64,000 bases of DNA from Megaleporinus macrocephalus (lineage: Eukaryota; Chordata; Actinopteri; Characiformes; Anostomidae): NCBI GenBank assembly GCA_021613375.1, contig CM038708.1:26875018-26939017 (forward strand). Direction: 5' to 3'. The position numbers and the translations under genes were made by a program. Below, one piece after another: positions 22,393 through 35,580 of this stretch (position 1 is the first letter of the stretch; the number at the start of each line of letters is the position of its first letter). The notes under the pieces are model-generated. The model was not told the origin of the DNA. It made no database searches and worked only from the letters and a program-made list of their open reading frames with translations.

Positions 22393-24340
22393 GACGTAAC
22401 TCCTATAGCAATTTCTGCTAGCTGGCTAATTAGCAGGCTAAAGGCTACACAGCTAACAGTTTTGCTCCAAGTTCATAGCTAGACACAGCAATTACACACA
22501 CGTTACATACGTCATGCTCAAACATCTTCAAAACGTTTAGCATTGCAAAGCTCACTGAGGAACCTGCAGAAGGCAAGTGTGATCTGTTTCTGCTATATGG
22601 ACCCAAAAATTTAGTGCACAATTTTCATTTTTTCCCCCCTATATGTTGTAATTAGTAAAGAAACAGTATTTATGCATTAAAATGTACAGCAGTGTGTTCC
22701 CTGTATATGACGTGTCAACAAAACCTGTCTTTTGGCCTGAGGTGCCCAAGCTTTTGTGTATAACTGTAGATGCAGTTACATGGCCCTGGTATTTAACAGA
22801 ACACATCACAGGAGGGAAAAATCAACAAAACACATTATTGCAACTTGCCTGAATGGATGTGTTGGGGTTTAGGCTTTCTTCAGGTATACAATAAGCCCAG
22901 ACATTTGAACATAGCCTGATTACTTAAAAGCCACATGTAGCACAAAGAAAACAACGACATACATCCAGTATGATCAGAAATAGATGTCCTGTTATTGGGC
23001 TTGCCACAACAATACAAGCCACATAGGCATCTATAACATGAGCAACACTTAAGGCCTTATGTGTGATTCTCACCTTCAGATCACTTTTTTTTCCTGCAGT
23101 GAGGCAACACTGAAAAAGGCCAAAGCCAAAATGTGTTATTTAGAGAAGGTGCAAAAAAGTTTTGCTTGCTTTGCATTAGAGATCGCATTAGCATGCACAT
23201 AAAACAAGCAATAGACTGTGTTTGGTAATAAGAATAATTATTATAAACCAATTACAGAGAGAAGTAATTAGGAACTTGACTGGATTACTTTTTTAAGTAA
23301 TGACTTCAACACTGCAGCTATCTATACTAACACTAGTGCATCATGTACGGTGTGTTAAACCGGGGCAGCACTCTATTCTGCCTAAAAAACTAAAGCTAGC
23401 TTTGGGAATGTGGAGGTACACTTATTTATTTCCTCTTTCTTTTCCCCTATATTGAGAATAGTTCATTTAACATCACCCACCCACATGTGCAGCGTATCTA
23501 ATTTATATTCTACAGGAAGCCTTTGGCTCATGGGGGCCCTAGGCAGCTGCCTACCTTTACCTAGCGCAAAGACCACCCCTGCTTATCTATATTGTTTATG
23601 TGGCCTAACCGGTTTGGGACATTCCCAAGGCTGAATTGACTGTATGTGAAGAAACACCACAATACTGCATTTCTTTGTTGGGAAATAAAGAGTCAGATGG
23701 AGGACACGTGTGCTGAAAAAAGGTTTTCACAAAAAAAAAAAAACAACACCAGGGACATTTACTAAACTGATTATTATGACTTTGACATAAGAACACCAGC
23801 AATTCATCGACATTATGGGGTATTTACTTGAGGCACAGATTCTCTAAATGAAATGCCAGTTTCCGAAGTGATAAGGAAACAATTTCGTGAAGACCCATAA
23901 CAATAATGCTAAACCATCCATAATGTTAACAAGTAAACTGAGTGCAATATAATGACACAGAATGAGTCGAGATGCACCCAAAGGGGAAATATTCCAATAA
24001 GCGACAATGAAGACTACTATTTTGTCTCAGAGATATCTGTGATTAAAAGTGAGTGAATTAGATTATAGCTTTTAATATAATCATCATCTTGTACTAGGAT
24101 AAACAGCCAGGACCAGAAATGAGCTTCCAGCATAATGAACAACAGTCCAGAGATGAACAAGTGAATCAGACTTGAGCTGCACTAGACAAAACAAGAAAAT
24201 GTTCTTAATTAGGTTCCTTGAATCTAGACTTACTGGCTTTATTAGCACTGCTTACCAGAAAAATACACTTTGTAGTTTCACAATTACAAACTGTAGTCCA
24301 TTTATTTCTTACATACTACATCTCTACAGCATATAATTAA
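22393..24340. other. Noncoding, with an apparent repeat end at 22600-22775
   Basis: 22600-22775 resembles the terminal part of a teleost DNA repeat (AAACCTGTCTTTTGGCC, then GGTGCCCAAGCTTTTGTG and ATAACTGTA). The rest is AT-rich with an A-run at 23731-23743 and no gene. The 74-codon frame at 23410-23634 has no domain support. Confidence 0.4.
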
Positions 24341-24342
24341 CA

Positions 24343-24840
24343 ATTAAGACCTCCACAGGACCACCACAGAGCAGATACTATTTGGGCACTGGATCATTCT
24401 CAGCCCTGCAGTGACACTGACATGGTGTGTTAGTGTGTGTTGTGCTGGTGTGAGTGGATCAGACACAGCAGGGCTGCTGTAGTGATTAAACACCTTAGTG
24501 TCTGGGCTGAGACTAGTCCACTAACCAAAAATATCCTGCCAATAGTGTCTTGTGGGCAGCGTCCTGTGACCACTGATGAAGGACTGGAGGATGACCAACA
24601 CAAGCTGTGCAGCAACAGAGCTATTGTCTCTGACTTTACATCTATAAGGTGGATATACAAAGTGTCTGATAGAAAAGGCAGTGTGTGGACACAGTGTGGA
24701 TTCCAGCAGGACCACTGTGTCTGATCCATTCATACCAGCACAACACTAACAGACCACCACCACCACCATGTCACTGCAGTGCTGAGAAAGATGATCCACC
24801 ACCCAAATAGTACTGGGTCCTGTGGGAGTCCTGACTATTA
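24343..24840. mobile_element. Long palindromic teleost repeat
   Basis: The left arm (24343-24478) and right arm (24697-24840) are imperfect reverse complements. The left contains CTGCAGTGACACTGACATGG and the right CATGTCACTGCAGTGCTGAG, among many other pairs. A loop of about 220 bp (CACCTTAGTGTC to CATCTATAAGGTGG) separates them. No transposase is present. I recognise it as a family abundant in characin and catfish genomes; frames on both strands through it (for example 24430-24729 and 24437-24724) are mirror by-products of the palindrome. Confidence 0.8.
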
Positions 24841-25185
24841 AGAAAAGGGGTATAGGGGGAGTAACCAGGCAACACATCAACTACAGTCTGTAATACAGTA
24901 TATGGTATGCAGAGCTGATAAAATGGAGAATGAATGGATAGAGGTAGGTGTACGTAATGAAGTGCCCACTGAGTGTACATTTACTGCCCCTCCAAACAGG
25001 CAGATAAAGACATACTGTATTAAATAAATAATATAGAATGCATCTGCAAGGAAACATGATGGTATAAGCGCTCACTGGCTCTTACCTTATGCTTATTCTA
25101 TTTGTAGTTCAGGTAATCAGTGTCCATATGAACAAAGAAGCAGTTTGTCAACAGTAACACTATTTTACCTTGTTTTATTTTCCTT
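24841..25185. other. Probable outer part of the palindromic repeat, then unclassified
   Basis: 24841-24980 continues with words (GCAGAGCTGATAAAATGGA, then AGTGCCCACTGAGTGTA) that I associate with the right end of the same repeat family. 24981-25185 is AT-rich and unclassified. Confidence 0.45.
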
Positions 25186-25194
25186 GAGTCAGAT

Positions 25195-25280
25195 AAGATT
25201 CAAAATTCAAGAGTTTTATTGTCATATGCACAGCAGAAACAGACAGTTACGCTGTACAATGAAATTCTTACTTTGCTGTA
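25195..25280. repeat. Retroelement tail-like fragment
   Basis: The stretch with GAGTTTTATTGTCATATGC and then CTGTACAATGAAATTCTTAC matches a short segment that recurs in many teleost genomes as the 3' part of a LINE or SINE. Class assignment is from memory and tentative. Confidence 0.5.
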
Positions 25281-26545
25281 GGAATTTACTAATCATGAGA
25301 TATAAGCATACTTTAGAAATATAAGACATATCTTCTGCAGAAATATCTACTAAAATTAGCGTGCTCACCGGCAAGGTGTCTCATAATACCACATAGTGAT
25401 GAGTCTGCCACTAGTCCAACATAAGAGAATGAAGAAGCAGCACTGAGGACAGATAGCTGATGAAAGGAACTGTAAACACTACGGGGGCTGAATCTTGCTG
25501 TTCTCTTAACCAATAAGTTATCGCTGGAACTGTTTTCCACCACTAGAAAAGATCATCTTGAGTACAGCGATGAAATTTGATGATCAGCTTACAATGTTTT
25601 TTTCTAGACTGGTAAGTAAACACCTGCTAATGCTAACATTGAGGAGCAGGGACTGTGCATTTACTTGTTTCTTGAAAAGGGGGACAAACCAAAGCTTTTA
25701 GATGATGTGTTACCTCCTGTTTGTTTGGAGTATTCATTTGGCAGGTTTACATATTGCTGCTTTAACTGTTAAGCAGTAACATATTACATTTTGTTATCTG
25801 ATTTTTTTCAACAAACATGGCTTTTCAGTTATGTAAGCTTAGCTTGTATTTTCCCTGAGTGTATCCTTTCAATTGAGTGGTTAATGAACATTCTGCATCT
25901 TTTAGTATTTGTCTTTTTAATGTAATCTGTGTCATCGTTTTGCGTGATTATAATTTAATACTCATCACTTTCTCTAGTAAGATTATGGTAATATATATTT
26001 GGTTAAATGAAACTATACTACTATAAACAAAAAGCAGGGACACTAAACAAACAAGGAAAATTGGGGTCGCTAAAATGAACATCATAAAAAGTCATCGTTA
26101 ATGTGCATCAACACTGAAAACAAAGTGATATTCCTTTATTTTTTTCTTTTATTTGTTTAATGGTTTTACAGTTTCCTCCTAAAGATTTGTACTTATAGAA
26201 ACTTGTGAAGTTGCACATGACCATTATGTTATGGTCATTTTATACATTTATCTGACACCAAACTGGTTTCATGCTATCAATTTTAAAACACCGATTCTAG
26301 ACATTAGAAATGTGATTCCAAACTTTTGGATGTCAGTTTATTAAAGTACAAAAATAACAGTAGATCAAACTCTTTTACACATTATCCATATTAGGGTCTC
26401 ACTCACAATCTAAAGAAAATCGTACACCTGTGATGGGCTGCTCTGCTGTTTTTGTATCACTCTTCGTGAACCGCCTGGATCAATGTGCAAGCACCAACAA
26501 ATCGAAAAGGTCTACGTTCCTAAAATTGAAAGTGCCGAACAGGGT
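25281..26545. other. AT-rich noncoding
   Basis: No gene, repeat family or regulatory block recognised. Confidence 0.45.
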
Positions 26546-26860
26546 TCTTTGCAACAATGCCACATTAGAATGACTTTTGATTCCCTGAGGTAGCTTTCTG
26601 TTAATGGTTCTTTAATGCTTTAGGCAGGTCTGGCAGGTCCAGACTTACATTTCACATATATTCTTGTATTGACTGAGTAACTCCAGTTTGTATTGCTTTC
26701 CCTGTTATTATTGAATATTAAGTCTTCAGATGTGATAAGCCTGAGATTTGAGGGACAAATCCCAATTGAAACCTCTTAATCGAAAGTTCTTTGGAGAACC
26801 AAATGTTGTTTTTTTTTTTTATGGCATTTGCTCAAAAAATCCTTTTTGGCAATACACATC
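26546..26860. repeat. AGAACC/GGTTCTTT-type repeat, degraded
   Basis: GGTTCTTT occurs at 26542-26549 and 26606-26613, and AAAGTTCTTTGGAGAACC at 26783-26800, followed by a T-run, ATGGCATTTGCTCAAAAAA and CCTTTTTGG. This order is that of the common teleost repeat noted at 131-377. Confidence 0.6.
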
Positions 26861-29295
26861 TTACACATGCACAAGTTCTGCTTGTCTAATAGCTCCTATG
26901 ATTCTCATTTAATAATGATTCTGTCCTTTACTGTTTAATTCAGGGGTTCTAAAATGTTTTGCTACTTATGAACCACTGACCACAAAAACCTTCACTGCCC
27001 ACAAGAAGATTCAACCAGTCCAGTTGTTTCAAATGCAAGCAATGATACATACAGCTGATAATTGAAAAGTTTCACTATATGGTCAAACATAAACACCAAC
27101 AAATACCACTAATTTTTGTTTGTAGACATTTTCACCACAATGTATGAATGGTATGATCAAATACAGGAACAGTTTATCTTGTATTGCACCAAAAATGTAA
27201 ACAATACAAGCTACATTACATGGATTACATATGTTAAGCAATACCAGTCTCTGGTTTCATTAAATTATTCAGGTATTTTTGTTTAGAATTATAACAGAAA
27301 TAACCCTTTTAATTAAATTCATTCACTAAATAAAAAAGCAAAAGGAAAACAGGTCAACGCTGCATTCTGTCTTATGAAATAAATTGAAATATTATAGGTG
27401 ACTTAATTATCTGTGCTTTGTACCAAAGTCAATAGGTCAATCTTGAGACCTCCCATCAATACTAATTATAAATAGAGGTCGTTCTATAAACTCTGACAGA
27501 CCATCATTTGTGCTTAAGCTTTGACGATTTTTGTGTCTGCAATCTAAATTACTCACATTCCCTCATTTTATTTTTAAAGCACATGAAAACTAGATGGGAT
27601 CTGATTATTTTAGTTACCAGTAATGATAATTACCCATTTTAACATTTCTGCACCTACTGTTCAAAAACCACTGAAGAAACCATATATGCAAAAATTAAAC
27701 CACATTTTTACCACTCACGAGACTCTTTTCACTAGTATTCTATTGTTTCACATTGTTCTTCTTTGCCAACACTACAATGTTAGAGAAAGTCTGATTTAAA
27801 TTGTAAACTTATGTTGCAAAACCAAAAACAAATGAGCTGCTACTTTTGCTGCTCAGTTCTGTCAATAAAAAAGGAGATGTTCCAAAACAGTCTATCTTTG
27901 AATGGAAGTTATGGGGACTGGATTTGTGAAGTAATTCTGGAGTATTTCTATTGCTCCACTTATCATGAAATGTTAAGTGTGCGGCTTCCAAATTCTGTGA
28001 AAAAGTACAAAACAACAACAACAAAAAAAAAACAAGAGACAGCAGCAACTTCCTAAAATTTCTAGAGACTGGCTCAATAGACGAACATGAACTCTTGCTT
28101 GTGAGGGGCTTGTTCTTTAGATTTCTCTACTGGCAGCGGTCCCAACCCACAACCTTCCCACAACTGAAAAAACTGAAGAATTGTATTACTGATCATATAA
28201 ATAGGAACTTTTGACAGCCGTTCCTTAAGTGTCCAATAATAACAACTCGTTCTATTGACCTACATTAAAAGTAAAGTAAGGTGTTGTCCTCTCCTGTAAA
28301 GATACTTGTTTTTCTTTGGACAGTGGCAATACATTCTGTTACTATCCCGACATTTCTGAATTTAATTACAATCATTATGTAATTGTGTGTGACTGGTGGG
28401 GCGCTGACGGCAGCATTACTAAACTGAATTATGAAATGTAATAGTTATAGATATTAGATTATTTATAATAGATTAGCTATTATCACAAACATAACTTCTT
28501 TCTTTGAGCTTTCTTGCTATTGCAGTCTACACAGTATCTCTGCTGATCATTGTCTATTAACCGACATTACAGCCACAATAAATTCTCACTGGGCTGTTTT
28601 TGCAACACGGTTTTCATACATGGATGGTGTGGACTGGGGAGTGAATGGTTCATTTTAAAACTGACAATGCTAAACTATTACTACTTTATACACACATGAA
28701 ATTTAGACTACTATGATATGGACCCTTTACAAGCTAATGCTATGACCAAAGGGAGACAATCCAAGGGTTGTTTCTTAGAAAAACTGTACATCGTGGTTCT
28801 GTTTTGTAGCAGTGGATGATTACTACCTGCTGACTAATGCAGAAAGCGCCATATGTTTCTCCACTAAGATAAAAGGAACACTCTCAATTGTGTGCAGGAG
28901 AAACAACAAGAGGTTTAGAAACTAATCAGTGCCGTTCGTAGGGACTACAAAACTGTATGGTCATTAGACAGCTTTTGATCACTTGCTAGACTGTTTAGGT
29001 AAAGACTGGGGCATAGTGGTTGTTTGGTGTTAGTCTTGTGTGCCTTTATGTAATGAAGAAGTGATGAGGTGCTCATATTTTTGGAAATGCTTAAATGAAC
29101 ATTTACCTAAAAAACAGTCCTCAAGGCTTACTTACCTTCTTGATATTACAGAAGGGAGATTCGGTGCATTAAGAAAATCTTGTTTAAAAAAAAAAGTAAT
29201 TCCTGAAATGTCAGTGCACAACAAAAACAATGAGATTATTTGCAAAGACACCTGTATTTGGCCTGAAATTCTAATGAGCTAATCTCGAAGCAGAA
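26861..29295. other. AT-rich noncoding
   Basis: About 2.4 kb without a recognisable gene or repeat. 26940-27010 may be a decayed repeat fragment. Short frames at 27809-28056 exist on both strands and are unsupported. Confidence 0.45.
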
Positions 29296-29339
29296 CTGTT
29301 TTTTAAAATGTTTTGCATTTCTTCTTAAAAAATACTGGG

Positions 29340-29610
29340 AACAGGTTTGTTTGTAGCTCTCCAGTGGACAGCGTGAGAGGTAACAGACTCATAGTCATCA
29401 CTTCTCAGTGACTCTTCTCCTGGTTTTGTGGAAGGTTGGTGGATAAGAGTATTTCCCAGATAGTTATTTATACATTGCGGTGCAATCTGCAGCCCAACAC
29501 CTTGGGGAGATGAAATACAGCCCTGACCTATCTCTGGAGGCAGGATAGATTGACCCTACGAAGTGTCGCGGTTCCTCATGCACACATGCAGCAGCTATCA
29601 TTTTGATGCA
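29340..29610. other. Weak CNE-like block
   Basis: Moderate-GC unique-looking sequence (ATTGCGGTGCAATCTGCAGC near 29475). No coding support. Confidence 0.28.
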
Positions 29611-29730
29611 CTCTTCTGCCTCATTTATACGCCAAAGAAGGGAAGGAAAGTCACAGAAATATCACAGAAACATCCATCGCGTCCTGGACAGAATTTGGAA
29701 CCGCTTTTGTGTAGTTATTTTTTGGTGCCA

Positions 29731-30104
29731 CACACTCTTGAAATTACAGGTTCCTAAAAGTGCCCTTGGCTTTGGTTCTAGGAAAAGCCTTACAGAACAT
29801 TTACATTAGAGTTCTCCTGGAGATCTATTCACTACACTCAGTGTAATTCCAGCCCTAATCGACACTGTTTAAAAAAAGCTAAGATTCTTAAATGGGTCTC
29901 AGCTCAAGTGGCTGGTTCTAGGGGAAAAAATTAATACATTTGTTTAATGGATTTACAACATACAAGTTCATCTATACAAGCTCTTCTATTCTTCTATACG
30001 GTTATTCACACTCAGGTCTACAAAATTGAAATTATCCACAATACCATTCTTCTATGCTATTGCTTCACAAGATCATTCTTGGAACCTTTATTTTTAATAC
30101 TGTA
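29731..30104. mobile_element. AGAACC-type non-autonomous element, near full length
   Basis: The left end CACACTCTTGAAATTACAGG followed by TTCC and the complement of the right end (TACAGTATTAAAAATAAAGG then TTCC) are inverted repeats. The interior has the GGTTCTAGGAAAAGCC and TACAGAACATTTACA words of the family. Length 374 bp, noncoding. It is the best-defined copy in the window and sets the ends for the more degraded ones. Confidence 0.6.
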
Positions 30105-31058
30105 GGCGATTTGTTCATGCTTGCACATTAATCAAATATATTCACAGTCAGTTCATTTACAGGTTGTTCCAGGACGAGCGCTGTGCAGGCCTGCTTTTAC
30201 ATGATGTGGAGGTTATTGAAGTGGATCTGTTCTATATTACATTTCTCAGTTTGCATACAAATACAGCTTATTTTCACCTGATATTTGGGTGTTTCCATAT
30301 TTTATTGACATACTGTACTGACACCAATAATTAAGGACTCCAAATGACAAAGCATGCCCAACCAGTAGCCACTGAAAGCTGTCTGCTCGCTAAGTAATTC
30401 TTATTTATTCAACAACCTCATGATTCCTGGGATGAACCACCCATCTCCCTTCTGCCACACAATTGGCTAGACCATTTGTTGCTCCCTCTAAAACAGAGAG
30501 AACATTCAGCTTACAGTTTGAGGAGTAATGGTCAACAATTGCTTATATTACATTATATGGCATTATTTCATTTAGCATGTATAAAATTTCCATTTCTCTG
30601 CTGACTGGCCTTCTTGTCAGATATAATATTTAGAGTAAATGTTTACTTTTACTTTGACAGCAAACTTCAGAGTGTTTAGAGAGTCCAACGAGTTCAAGAA
30701 TAACCCCTTTAATTAACTGTATTATCTTAGTGTTTCCCATATTTGTGTACAAAAGCTAGAGGGAAGCTATGAAACAAGATTAAATATTTCCCCTCTGCCC
30801 ATCTCATTTGGAAAAATATCATTAAGAGAATGTTTCTTTGAAAAGTTGTTCTTCTATAACGTCTTCTGCATATTAAGAATGCTATTGTCTCATATCACTA
30901 ACCATCCTAGAGAGTGAACTTCGATTAAAACAACGTTGATTTAATGGTGGGCAAAATCATTGAACCAGCACGGATGTTAAATTTGCACTGATCTGAACTG
31001 TGTTTAGTAGGCACTCTAATCCAGAACACATAGCACATTACTCAGAGACGTACACAAG
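30105..31058. other. AT-rich noncoding
   Basis: No feature recognised. Confidence 0.45.
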
Positions 31059-31059
31059 A

Positions 31060-31315
31060 CTTTTATTCCTACACTGCAGTGCTACCTCGTTGGAGATCAA
31101 ACCTCCAAATCCTCTGCATGCAGGGTTACCCACTGCACCATTCTTCACACCTCTTTCACTTGGCTATGCATGACTTTTGTCATTACAAGTTGGCAGAAAC
31201 GATATAAAAAAATAAAAAAGAGGCATAAAATATAAAAGGTGTGAAGGATATTGCACATTTCGTTCAGCTTGGAGGTTTGATCTCCATCCAGGCAGCACTG
31301 CCATATAGGATATAA
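31060..31315. mobile_element. Small palindromic element (MITE-like)
   Basis: A perfect 18-base inverted repeat, TGGAGATCAAACCTCCAA at 31091-31108 and its complement at 31269-31286, sits inside longer imperfect arms of about 40 bp (left GCAGTGCTACCTCG, right CAGGCAGCACTGC). The element is about 255 bp and noncoding. Confidence 0.6.
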
Positions 31316-31799
31316 GTTCCAAAGAAAGTCTTTAAACGCTGCACTATTCTCGCACTCTCAGTTCCTCTGGATTACTAAAAAATGACTACGAATGTGGGTA
31401 AGGTTATATTTAGTAAATACTGAACTGAATTTAGTATGAATCAACACTGCACAATCATAGAGTAAGGACTGTTTGAACATTAAATCAACATTAGTACTAA
31501 GACATTAGAAGAACAGCTATTCAGCCATCAGCAAGTGGTGTTAAATCAACACTGTACCAGCATTCACCATGGTTGGTTGTTTAATCAATGGCTAATACAG
31601 TCAGGATCAATACAAATTCAATACCAGAAATCTATGTTCATTCAGCAGTTTTACTCAGCATCAAATCAACACTGTTACAGCTATAGCTGGAATATTTATC
31701 CGTTTATACCTGGCAGACAAAATATTAGAGGGTCTGATTTAACTTTCTTACCAAAGTGTACTTATGACTTCGAAGGTAGAAGATTGGGGGTTAGTATCA
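31316..31799. other. Noncoding, possibly decayed repeat
   Basis: The words AAATCAACACTG/ACATTAG recur irregularly (31442, 31484, 31542, 31662), suggesting a decayed internally repetitive element. No gene. Confidence 0.35.
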
Positions 31800-32015
31800 A
31801 GGAGTGAACTACCTGCCAGAGGAAAGCTTCTCCTGTCAGAAGGAGTGGAGGCAGAGAGCGAGGGAGGGCGGCAGTGAGAGATGAGATGGGAAAGTTTTCT
31901 CTAGAGTGTGCATCAGGCTAAATGTGACAACGCACAAGAGGAGAGTAGGAGGAGCAAGACGAGGAGGTGAGGTGGAGATAAAAGAGGAAGAGAGGGTAGT
32001 ATCTAGAGAAACAAA
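31800..32015. repeat. Purine-biased stretch
   Basis: GA-rich on the plus strand, with (GGA/GAG)-type runs. Low-complexity noncoding DNA. Confidence 0.5.
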
Positions 32016-34055
32016 GAGCCATTCCTCTGCATGTTGTGAACGACCACTAGCACATACATTGCAGTCCTGAGCAGCTCCTTTACCAGAGTAAAGTTACGTG
32101 ATGTTTAATAAAGCTGAACTATGCCATGATTTCTTCCTCTATGTGTTTTACAAGGTGTTTCTTTTCCAAAATTCTTTCTGTCATGTCAAGGTTCCTCAAT
32201 AATTGTTCTTGATGTGAAAAGACCTTAAATGACCATTTTGCACAAATCTGGGCTTCAAGGCTGCTGCTAGTCTGGTTAGCTTTGCAAAGTTTTTAATGTT
32301 TTTACAGATGCAAATATTTGAACACTCTTAGATAAATTACATTTTGTTGATTTTCAGAGTGAAAAATAAGTTAATAGCATATTCTCTGAAGAGAAAACAC
32401 ATAATTATGGTATTTTCTGCTAAAAAAATATTTGTTTTATTGTTAGAGATGTTCACTTCAGCAAATAAAGAGCAGTTATGCATATGCATTATTAGTTAAG
32501 CCAATAACGTAGTGAATCTTGAATCTTTAAAACAAAGCTGTTAACACATTGCTAATATGGTGGCTATAAGATTCCAAAAGCAACAACAGACATGTAACGT
32601 TTTTGTGTGTTTTCTCTCTGATTCTTTCTGTTTCACTTCAACTCCCCCCTCTCTTGCACCTCCTGCGGCATTTCACCCCTCTGTCCCCCAATTCTGAACC
32701 CCCCAACCCTATCTGCATGGAAAAGACAAAAAAATGTTGCAGTACAATGATTGTTGTCATGAAATTATTAATAAAGAATTAATAGTCCTCCAAAGAGGAG
32801 GGTAGTTGCGGGCTAAAAAAAAACAAAAACTGACATGTAACTCTAGTGTAAAACAATTTTGAACATCTTGATCAACCACATTTGATTTTTGGCTGAACCC
32901 TTTTTGTCTTTACGCTCCACAAATCCTGCTGAGCGTGTAGCTAAAAACATCTCTTTAGCAGAACCGGGTATTGTCCATCTATCAGAAACACTAAACCTGC
33001 CCCACGTGTGCTTTAATGTAATGGTTTGTACCCTAAAATATTTGATATGGAAGCAGGCGTGTGCTGTGCTTTAGTTGTTTAGTTGGAAAAGATGTCTACT
33101 GATCTACCGATGTTTCAGTGGGAAGAGCAACGTACTCTACAATACAGGGAACATATCCATATGAATAAAACATCTGCCTGGTTTCAGAGGACCTAACAGG
33201 GAAAAAAGCTGGCAGAAATAGCTAAAACACACTCAGCTTGGACGCTGGGATACACTTCTCCTTTTCCCAAGATTATAGAGCGTGTGCTGTGCCCAAATCC
33301 AGTCCTTACCTTTTTAGCAATATTCTACTGCCACAGGTGCACTGCACCTGCTCATTAAATGCAGTCAGGAATATACAGAGAGGGGAAGCTAGGAGGAACA
33401 ATGAATCTCAATTCTTTTTTTCAAACAGATATTTTCAGCTCATGATACTACAATTTATGGTTTGTTGTACAATTAAGTGTTCTAATAATTCACAACCATT
33501 TTTCGTACAGAATGTGCGTACACTTTAACGAGCTTATTTCTTCCTAACATACAAACTCAACTGTTGGGACAGCAGGAAATATACTAATAGAATCAGAAAG
33601 CTGTCATATAAGAATTTACTTTAACTGGTGTTTAAACCAAATGTTGTATCTGTGCTGTATCTTCATCCTTTCACAGTTTTTTTGTAAATAAGCTGATTTT
33701 ATGTGTGTCAGTATGCCTGCAACCCAAAAAGTTGCCTTGGGACAATTTCACTTTGGGAACCTTGTGAAATGTTAAAAATAGTAATTAAACAAGTGATGCT
33801 TGGGTGTGAAATGAGCAAGGAAAGACTGAGGCCTTCATGAACAACGATGGGTTGAAATTCGTCACTTTACCAAAAACGTACAAAAAACTGTTTAACATGA
33901 AGTATTTCGGCTATTTCATCCTATGATGCGTACTGTATTCTAAAATGACTCAGAGAATTCAGAGAGCTCTCTGTGCATTAAAGGCAAGGCTGAATGAAAC
34001 CCAACCTGAATGCATGAAACCCTCAATCGCACTGATAGTAATAGTGAATACTTTA
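32016..34055. other. AT-rich noncoding
   Basis: Includes a pyrimidine/C-rich patch at 32636-32710. Frames at 32889-33074 and 33238-33528 are unsupported by any domain or codon pattern. No gene recognised. Confidence 0.45.
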
Positions 34056-34059
34056 AACA

Positions 34060-34580
34060 CTGATGCTTCTGTGGCAGATACATGAGCTCAGGAACACTTC
34101 AACGAACCATTTTCAATATCCACCTTCTGCCACTGCATCCACAAATGCAAGTCAAGACTGTTCTATGCACAGCAGATCCATATGTTAACAATGTGTAAAC
34201 ATGCCACTGCCAATCTGAAAGGGCTAATGCACAGTGGAAACATTGGTGTGTGATGAGTTGCTCATGGAAATAATGGACACCATGTTCTGCAGGCCAAAGA
34301 ACAAAAGGACCCTCCAGATTGTTATCAGCATAAAGTTTAAAGGATGGTGTCTGTGATGGTATAGGGGTAGAGGGTAACTTGCACATCCTTGAAGGCATCG
34401 TTAATGCTTAACAGATTATTGAGCAACATATACTGCCTTCTAGACTACGTCTTTTTCAGGGACGTCCATGCTAATGTCAATATGACAACTTCTCAACACG
34501 TTCTGCTTACTCTAAGAGTAAAGGTGCTAGAGTAGCCTGTTTATAGTCCAGAACTGTCACCCACTGAACACATGTACGAC
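34060..34580 (+). pseudogene. Tc1/mariner transposase fragment, same family as 17 kb
   Basis: The words ATCCACAAATGCAAGTCAAG (34136), GATGGTATAGGGGTAGAGGG (34355) and TTGAGCAACATATACTGCC (34420) correspond in order to the middle of a family-4 transposase gene. 17372-17560 carries its own version of the first, MQVKT-like segment. Encoded remnants include the DNA-binding/linker region, the GGMGV-like turn between catalytic residues and, near 34545, a decayed SPDLS-like region. No terminal repeats were found, and stops and gaps abound. It is a truncated, long-dead copy. Confidence 0.72.
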
Positions 34581-34995
34581 TGCACAGCTGAAGGCTTGTA
34601 TAAAACAGGATTGGCAAACAAATTTGCTTTCAAAAATGAATCCATTTGTGAGTTCAGCCCTAATAATAAAAAATAAGTATGTGTCATTACAACTTTTACA
34701 GACTGTGTTACAATCATAAAATTGGGATGAGTGTTTGAAAAACTATGAAGTTCATAAATTCTGGTACCACACATTCATAGATTTTTAGTTCAGATGTAAG
34801 TGTTTTTTTGTAACATTTGCTTAAAACACAGAAATAATAAGTAAACCTTAATAATACGTTTTCACATCTCATATAGTCATTGTGATATCCACCAACTTTC
34901 TCAAACACATTTTATGCCCATACCGTGCAGCCCTACTGTCAAAAGCTGCAATGGCACCAAATGTGTCCTAGGTGTTGTATCCTTTATCCCCTCAT
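34581..34995. other. AT-rich noncoding
   Basis: No feature recognised. Confidence 0.4.
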
Positions 34996-34999
34996 TCAC

Positions 35000-35580
35000 C
35001 TGAGTACCACAGACAAATGTGTGTAGTTCTGCTGCCGGTACCGTTTTTCACTTCTAATCATTTCACAAGAACAAGCTGTGAAGCACACGACGGCTCCGTG
35101 ACTGTGGAGACAGCCTATAAAGAGAGAAATGGGAAAAGAATTTGAAGCTATTAAGAGTCGAGGTATTACGTATGCACGTGGTGCAATTCGCCTCTTATCT
35201 GTTCCAAACAACACATCTGTTCAAAACAAGGCGATCAAAAGCGCTCCGTTTGAAGAAACCCAATCAGAAATGTTTAGGTTACTGTGACAGCATGCCTGCC
35301 TTCATCTTTAGCTGCACAAACAGAGGCTTTCTTCCACGTCGCAGGAGACAAGGAGGACACTGTTCTGCAAACCCGACAAGCCAGCCATGCTTTGTGGAGA
35401 TCACAATTATTGGCACCCATGTGTGAAAATATTATGTTTGTGGAAAGGTGTAACCGGTGTCTCTGGTAATAAGTTTGGCTGGGGAAGAAAAGGAAACCTG
35501 CTGTTTGAACAGCCTGGCAAAACTTGTCAGTGGAAAACACAAGAGAGAATGACAGAGACTTGAGGAACAATGAGGAGACT
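35000..35580. promoter_or_regulatory. Weak candidate conserved noncoding element
   Basis: Moderate-GC non-repetitive block, with GTATTACGTATGCACGTGG (containing the E-box CACGTG) near 35160-35185 and ATCACAATTATTGGC near 35400. Frames occur on both strands without domain support. Conservation is untested. Confidence 0.3.

Noticed and set aside
24430..24729. Frames of 95-99 codons on both strands at the same place
   Set aside because: They mirror each other because the sequence is a long palindrome; no protein family is recognisable.
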